From contig JADLFX010000022.1 of the NCBI GenBank assembly GCA_020849665.1, positions 1 through 58,180 on the forward strand: a stretch of 58,180 nt of DNA, read 5' to 3'. Under the pieces are notes generated by a model. That model ran no database searches, was not told the DNA's origin, and worked only from the letters and a program-made list of their open reading frames with translations. Below, piece after piece: positions 55,506-58,180 of the stretch (the stretch's first letter is position 1; each line of letters opens with the position of its first letter). The DNA comes from Planctomycetota bacterium (GTDB lineage Bacteria; Planctomycetota; UBA1135; UBA2386). Position numbers and translations under genes: made by a program.

Positions 55506-58180
55506 ATGGAACGCACACGCCTGAACCCGATCCTGCCCGGCCTCCTGGCACTCCTGCTCCCCGCGCCCGCCGCCGCGCAGGGCGATCCCACGCGGCTCCT
55601 CTCGCGCGCCGCGGTCCTGGAGGAGCACGAGCACGACCCGCACGAGGCCCTCCTCCTCTATCGCCAGGTCGCCGCGGATGCCCAGGCGCAGGCGCCGGCC
55701 CGCACCGAGGCCGAGCTCCGCTTGGGCCTCGCGCTGCGCCGCCTCGGCCGCGAGGAGGAGGCCCGCGCCGCGTTGACCCGCGCCGCCGACGGCCAGGGCG
55801 ACGCCGCCGCCAAGGCAAAGGAGGCCCTGCAGGACAAGGTGGATCCCAAGATCGCGGCCGTGGTGCGGCGGGCGATCGCGGACCTGCGGAGCCCGTATGC
55901 CGAGGTGGCCGGACGGGCCGAGCAGGACCTCGACTTCGCCGGCCGGGCCGCGGTCGAACCCCTGGTGGAGGCCATCCGCCTGGAGACCGCCGATCGCACC
56001 TTTCTCGCACGCGCGCTGGCCGCCCTCTTCACGCTGAGCTGGAAGCACGTGGCTGCACGCACGGCGTACGCCGGGCTGCTCCGCAGCGCGGACCGCTTCG
56101 TGCGCGAGCATGCCATCGCCACGCTCACGGAGGACCCGACGATCTGGAAGCTCGAAGGTGCATGGCTCACCAGCTACTCACAACTGATGTCCGCCGCGCT
56201 GGAGGCCCCCGAGCCCGAGCTCCGCGCGCGCGTTGCCGGGTGCTGGCGCACCGCGCGGGATCCGGCCCTCCTCTGCCTGGCCCTGATGGATCCCGAGTGG
56301 GAGGTCCGGGAGAGGGCTCTGAACGCCCTGCCTGGCGACATCGAGGGGTTCGGGCTCGTGCCCGAGTTCCGGCTCCTGCTCGAGCGCGAGCTGAAGGCGC
56401 GGCCGGCGCAGGCCGGCCCGGCGATCACGCGGGCGCTCTGGCTCCTGCGGTCGGTCGAGGGGCAGCGGCTCTGGTTCCAGGCCCTCCTGGCGAGCCCCGC
56501 TCCCACGGAGCAGGAAGGCCACCAGGTCGTGACCACCGACCGCCTCAAGGATGAGGAGCGCACGAATCTCCGGGGCAGCGCGAAGGACCTCCACCTCGAC
56601 GCCGTGCGCGAGGCCTGCGCAGCCCTGCGCACCTGGAAGGCCGGCGACCACCGGCAGCGTGCACTCGCCTCCTTCCTCGAGTTCGTCCTCCCCTCCTGGA
56701 GCGACGCGGCGATCCCGACCGTCGTCGACCTCCTCCGCGGCTCCAAGCTGCCCGCGGTCGCGCGGGCCTTGGAGGCGACGAAATGGCTGGAGACGCGGCG
56801 GCTGCCGGACGAGGCCTTCCCCGTGGTCGCGGAGTACCTGCGGGCGACGCTGCACAGGGGCGGACTCTCCAGGGAGCAGGCCTCGCTGCTCTTCCGGCAG
56901 CTCGCGCTCGGCACCCATCCGCAGAAGGTCCAGGTCCTGGAGGAGCTGGCCGGCCTGCCCCACCCCGCGGCCACCTACGGCCTGCTCATCGCCGCGCAGA
57001 TCCCCCTCGACCCCGACTTGGCCGCGGCCATGGGACGCGTGGCCCTGCGCCCGGAACTCAGCAGGGAGCTCCGCAGCTGGTTCCTCTTCTGCCTCCTGCG
57101 CGGTTCCTCGCCGGTGTTCGCGGAGGTCGCCGCGGAGGCCTACGAGCTGGGATTGGATCCCACGGCGGGATGGACCTGGGTCGAGGGGCGCCGCGACGAC
57201 GCGTCGCCCTCCGCCCGACAGAGTGGCCGTGGACTGGGCTGGCTGAACCACTCGATGCGCGAGGCCCGCCTCCGGCCGGACTTCGACCTCGCCACCTGGA
57301 CGACGCTCGTGGAGCGCTGCTCGAAGTCCCGCGAGTATGCCCTCTGGCAGGACCTGCGCACCGCCCTGAGTGCGATCCCCGTCCAGGCGCTCCAGCCCCT
57401 GGCCGAGGCCCTGCCCGCGCTCTTCCGGGACAAGGTCGACTCGCGAGTGCTGCTCGAGGCAGCGGACACGCTCCTGGCCCAGGGCCCTCCCGCCCTGCGC
57501 CCGAAGGTCCTGCTCGCCGTCCTCCAGGCGAACCTGCCCCTCCAGCTCCATCCCCGCTCGACGCGGCTCGACTGGACGTGGACGCCCGAGCTCACCAAGG
57601 CCTGCGTGGAGCTCCTCTCCAGCCCGAACCACGACCTGAGCCTGCCGGCGCTGCACTGGTTGCAGGCCTCCGGCGACGCCGCCGCGATCCCCGCGATCGA
57701 GCGCTACCTGGAGGGCGCGATCCCCGAGATGCACCAGCGCGCCGCCCTCGCCGCCATCCTCGCCCTCGACCCCGCCAACGAGGACCAGCGCCTGCGCCGC
57801 TGGCTCGAGTCGAAGAGCGCCGCGTTGCGGATCGAGGCGATCGAGCGCATGGCCCGCGCCCTCGACAAGTCGCACGTCCCCCTCTTCCTGGAGCGCCTGC
57901 GCGACCCATCCGAGAAGGTGCGCGAGGCGGCGCAGAAGGCGCTGCGCGAGATCGAGTTCTACGTCGAACAGACCGAGCGCTGGCAGCGCATCGGCAGGGC
58001 GGGCGCGCTGGAGGCGACCAGCGCCGCCGAGGCGCTGCTCGAGCAGGCGCGCAAGGGCGACAAGCCGACGCGCCTCCTCGCCCTCGGCTCGCTCGGCGCG
58101 CTCGGGGTGGCCGAGACCCTGCCGGTCCTCATCGAGATGACCAAGGACCAGGACCCCGAGATCGCCGCCGCCGCCCGCGC
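55506..58180 (+). CDS. large exported HEAT/alpha-solenoid repeat protein, 3' end outside window
   Basis: The open frame runs from the ATG to the window edge without a stop, giving at least 891 residues; the end is not seen. It begins with a signal peptide (MERTRLNPILPGLLALLLPAPAAAQ). A TPR-like helical pair follows (ALLLYRQVAADAQ, LRLGLALRRLGREEEARAAL), then many HEAT-like helical repeats, clearest near the C-terminal part seen: IPAIERYLEGAIPEM, LRIEAIERMARALDK, LFLERLRDPSEKVREAAQKALREIE and LALGSLGALGVAETLPVLIEM. No enzymatic motif is visible, so a scaffold or binding role in the periplasm is inferred. The upstream 20-bp element links it to the two-component system. Confidence 0.88.
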   Translation, partial: MERTRLNPILPGLLALLLPAPAAAQGDPTRLLSRAAVLEEHEHDPHEALLLYRQVAADAQAQAPARTEAELRLGLALRRLGREEEARAALTRAADGQGDAAAKAKEALQDKVDPKIAAVVRRAIADLRSPYAEVAGRAEQDLDFAGRAAVEPLVEAIRLETADRTFLARALAALFTLSWKHVAARTAYAGLLRSADRFVREHAIATLTEDPTIWKLEGAWLTSYSQLMSAALEAPEPELRARVAGCWRTARDPALLCLALMDPEWEVRERALNALPGDIEGFGLVPEFRLLLERELKARPAQAGPAITRALWLLRSVEGQRLWFQALLASPAPTEQEGHQVVTTDRLKDEERTNLRGSAKDLHLDAVREACAALRTWKAGDHRQRALASFLEFVLPSWSDAAIPTVVDLLRGSKLPAVARALEATKWLETRRLPDEAFPVVAEYLRATLHRGGLSREQASLLFRQLALGTHPQKVQVLEELAGLPHPAATYGLLIAAQIPLDPDLAAAMGRVALRPELSRELRSWFLFCLLRGSSPVFAEVAAEAYELGLDPTAGWTWVEGRRDDASPSARQSGRGLGWLNHSMREARLRPDFDLATWTTLVERCSKSREYALWQDLRTALSAIPVQALQPLAEALPALFRDKVDSRVLLEAADTLLAQGPPALRPKVLLAVLQANLPLQLHPRSTRLDWTWTPELTKACVELLSSPNHDLSLPALHWLQASGDAAAIPAIERYLEGAIPEMHQRAALAAILALDPANEDQRLRRWLESKSAALRIEAIERMARALDKSHVPLFLERLRDPSEKVREAAQKALREIEFYVEQTERWQRIGRAGALEATSAAEALLEQARKGDKPTRLLALGSLGALGVAETLPVLIEMTKDQDPEIAAAAR

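Overview
This is a 58.2-kb, very GC-rich, gene-dense bacterial chromosome segment. Several features point to Planctomycetota, probably one of the high-GC marine lineages. It has many secreted proteins with VPS10-type propellers, GH172 (DUF2961) or tyrosinase-like domains, or a recurrent C-terminal module with a 'QAFVLDP...SNGL' signature. Shine-Dalgarno sites are often missing, and ATGA, GTGA or TGATG stop-start overlaps are common. I saw no rRNA, tRNA, CRISPR array, insertion sequence or prophage, and base composition looks even throughout. Taxonomy here is inference from gene content only.

Layout: 0.1-2.6 kb holds a possible 37-residue membrane peptide and two tandem paralogous secreted proteins. 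2.7-8.4 kb, leftward, holds a large propeller lipoprotein, aspS and a coupled small lipoprotein. 8.8-12.5 kb, rightward, is a compact ruvB-tgt-nuclease-HD operon. 12.5-17.1 kb holds three exported proteins: GH172, tyrosinase-like and beta-helix. 17.2-23.3 kb is a two-gene operon of giant exported VPS10/BNR propellers, the first carrying two PDZ domains. 23.4-24.2 kb is clpS plus a DUF2017 gene. 24.3-27.8 kb is scoA-scoB-aacS for acetoacetate activation. 27.8-31.4 kb holds an SMP-30-like protein, an EamA transporter, citrate synthase and a small membrane protein. 31.6-34.3 kb is aconitase. 34.3-38.9 kb holds an EVE-domain protein, a third member of the secreted family and a long carboxypeptidase-regulatory-like repeat protein. 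38.9-41.8 kb is a two-subunit 2-oxoacid:ferredoxin oxidoreductase (korA-korB). 41.9-45.2 kb holds a rhomboid protease, a degenerate exported beta-carbonic-anhydrase-like protein, and a coupled coiled-coil lipoprotein and alpha/alpha-toroid pair. 45.2-48.3 kb holds a Lon-family protease and a universal stress protein. 48.4-52.7 kb is a Y-family polymerase plus DnaE2-like polymerase cassette. 52.9 kb to the end is a histidine kinase, a response regulator and a large HEAT-repeat exported protein that runs off the window.

How it fits together: citrate synthase, aconitase and KorAB are three parts of an oxidative TCA cycle that uses a ferredoxin-linked 2-oxoglutarate step. scoAB and aacS feed acetoacetate into acetyl-CoA metabolism. 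dinB and dnaE form a mutagenic-repair style cassette divergent from a two-component system, and the ~195-bp region between them is full of repeats. A near-identical 20-bp element lies before the kinase and again between the regulator and the HEAT gene, which suggests an autoregulated signalling unit. The most novel-looking items are this regulatory region, the VPS10-PDZ/VPS10 pair, the cryptic beta-carbonic-anhydrase relative, the tyrosinase-like protein and the shared module in five exported proteins.
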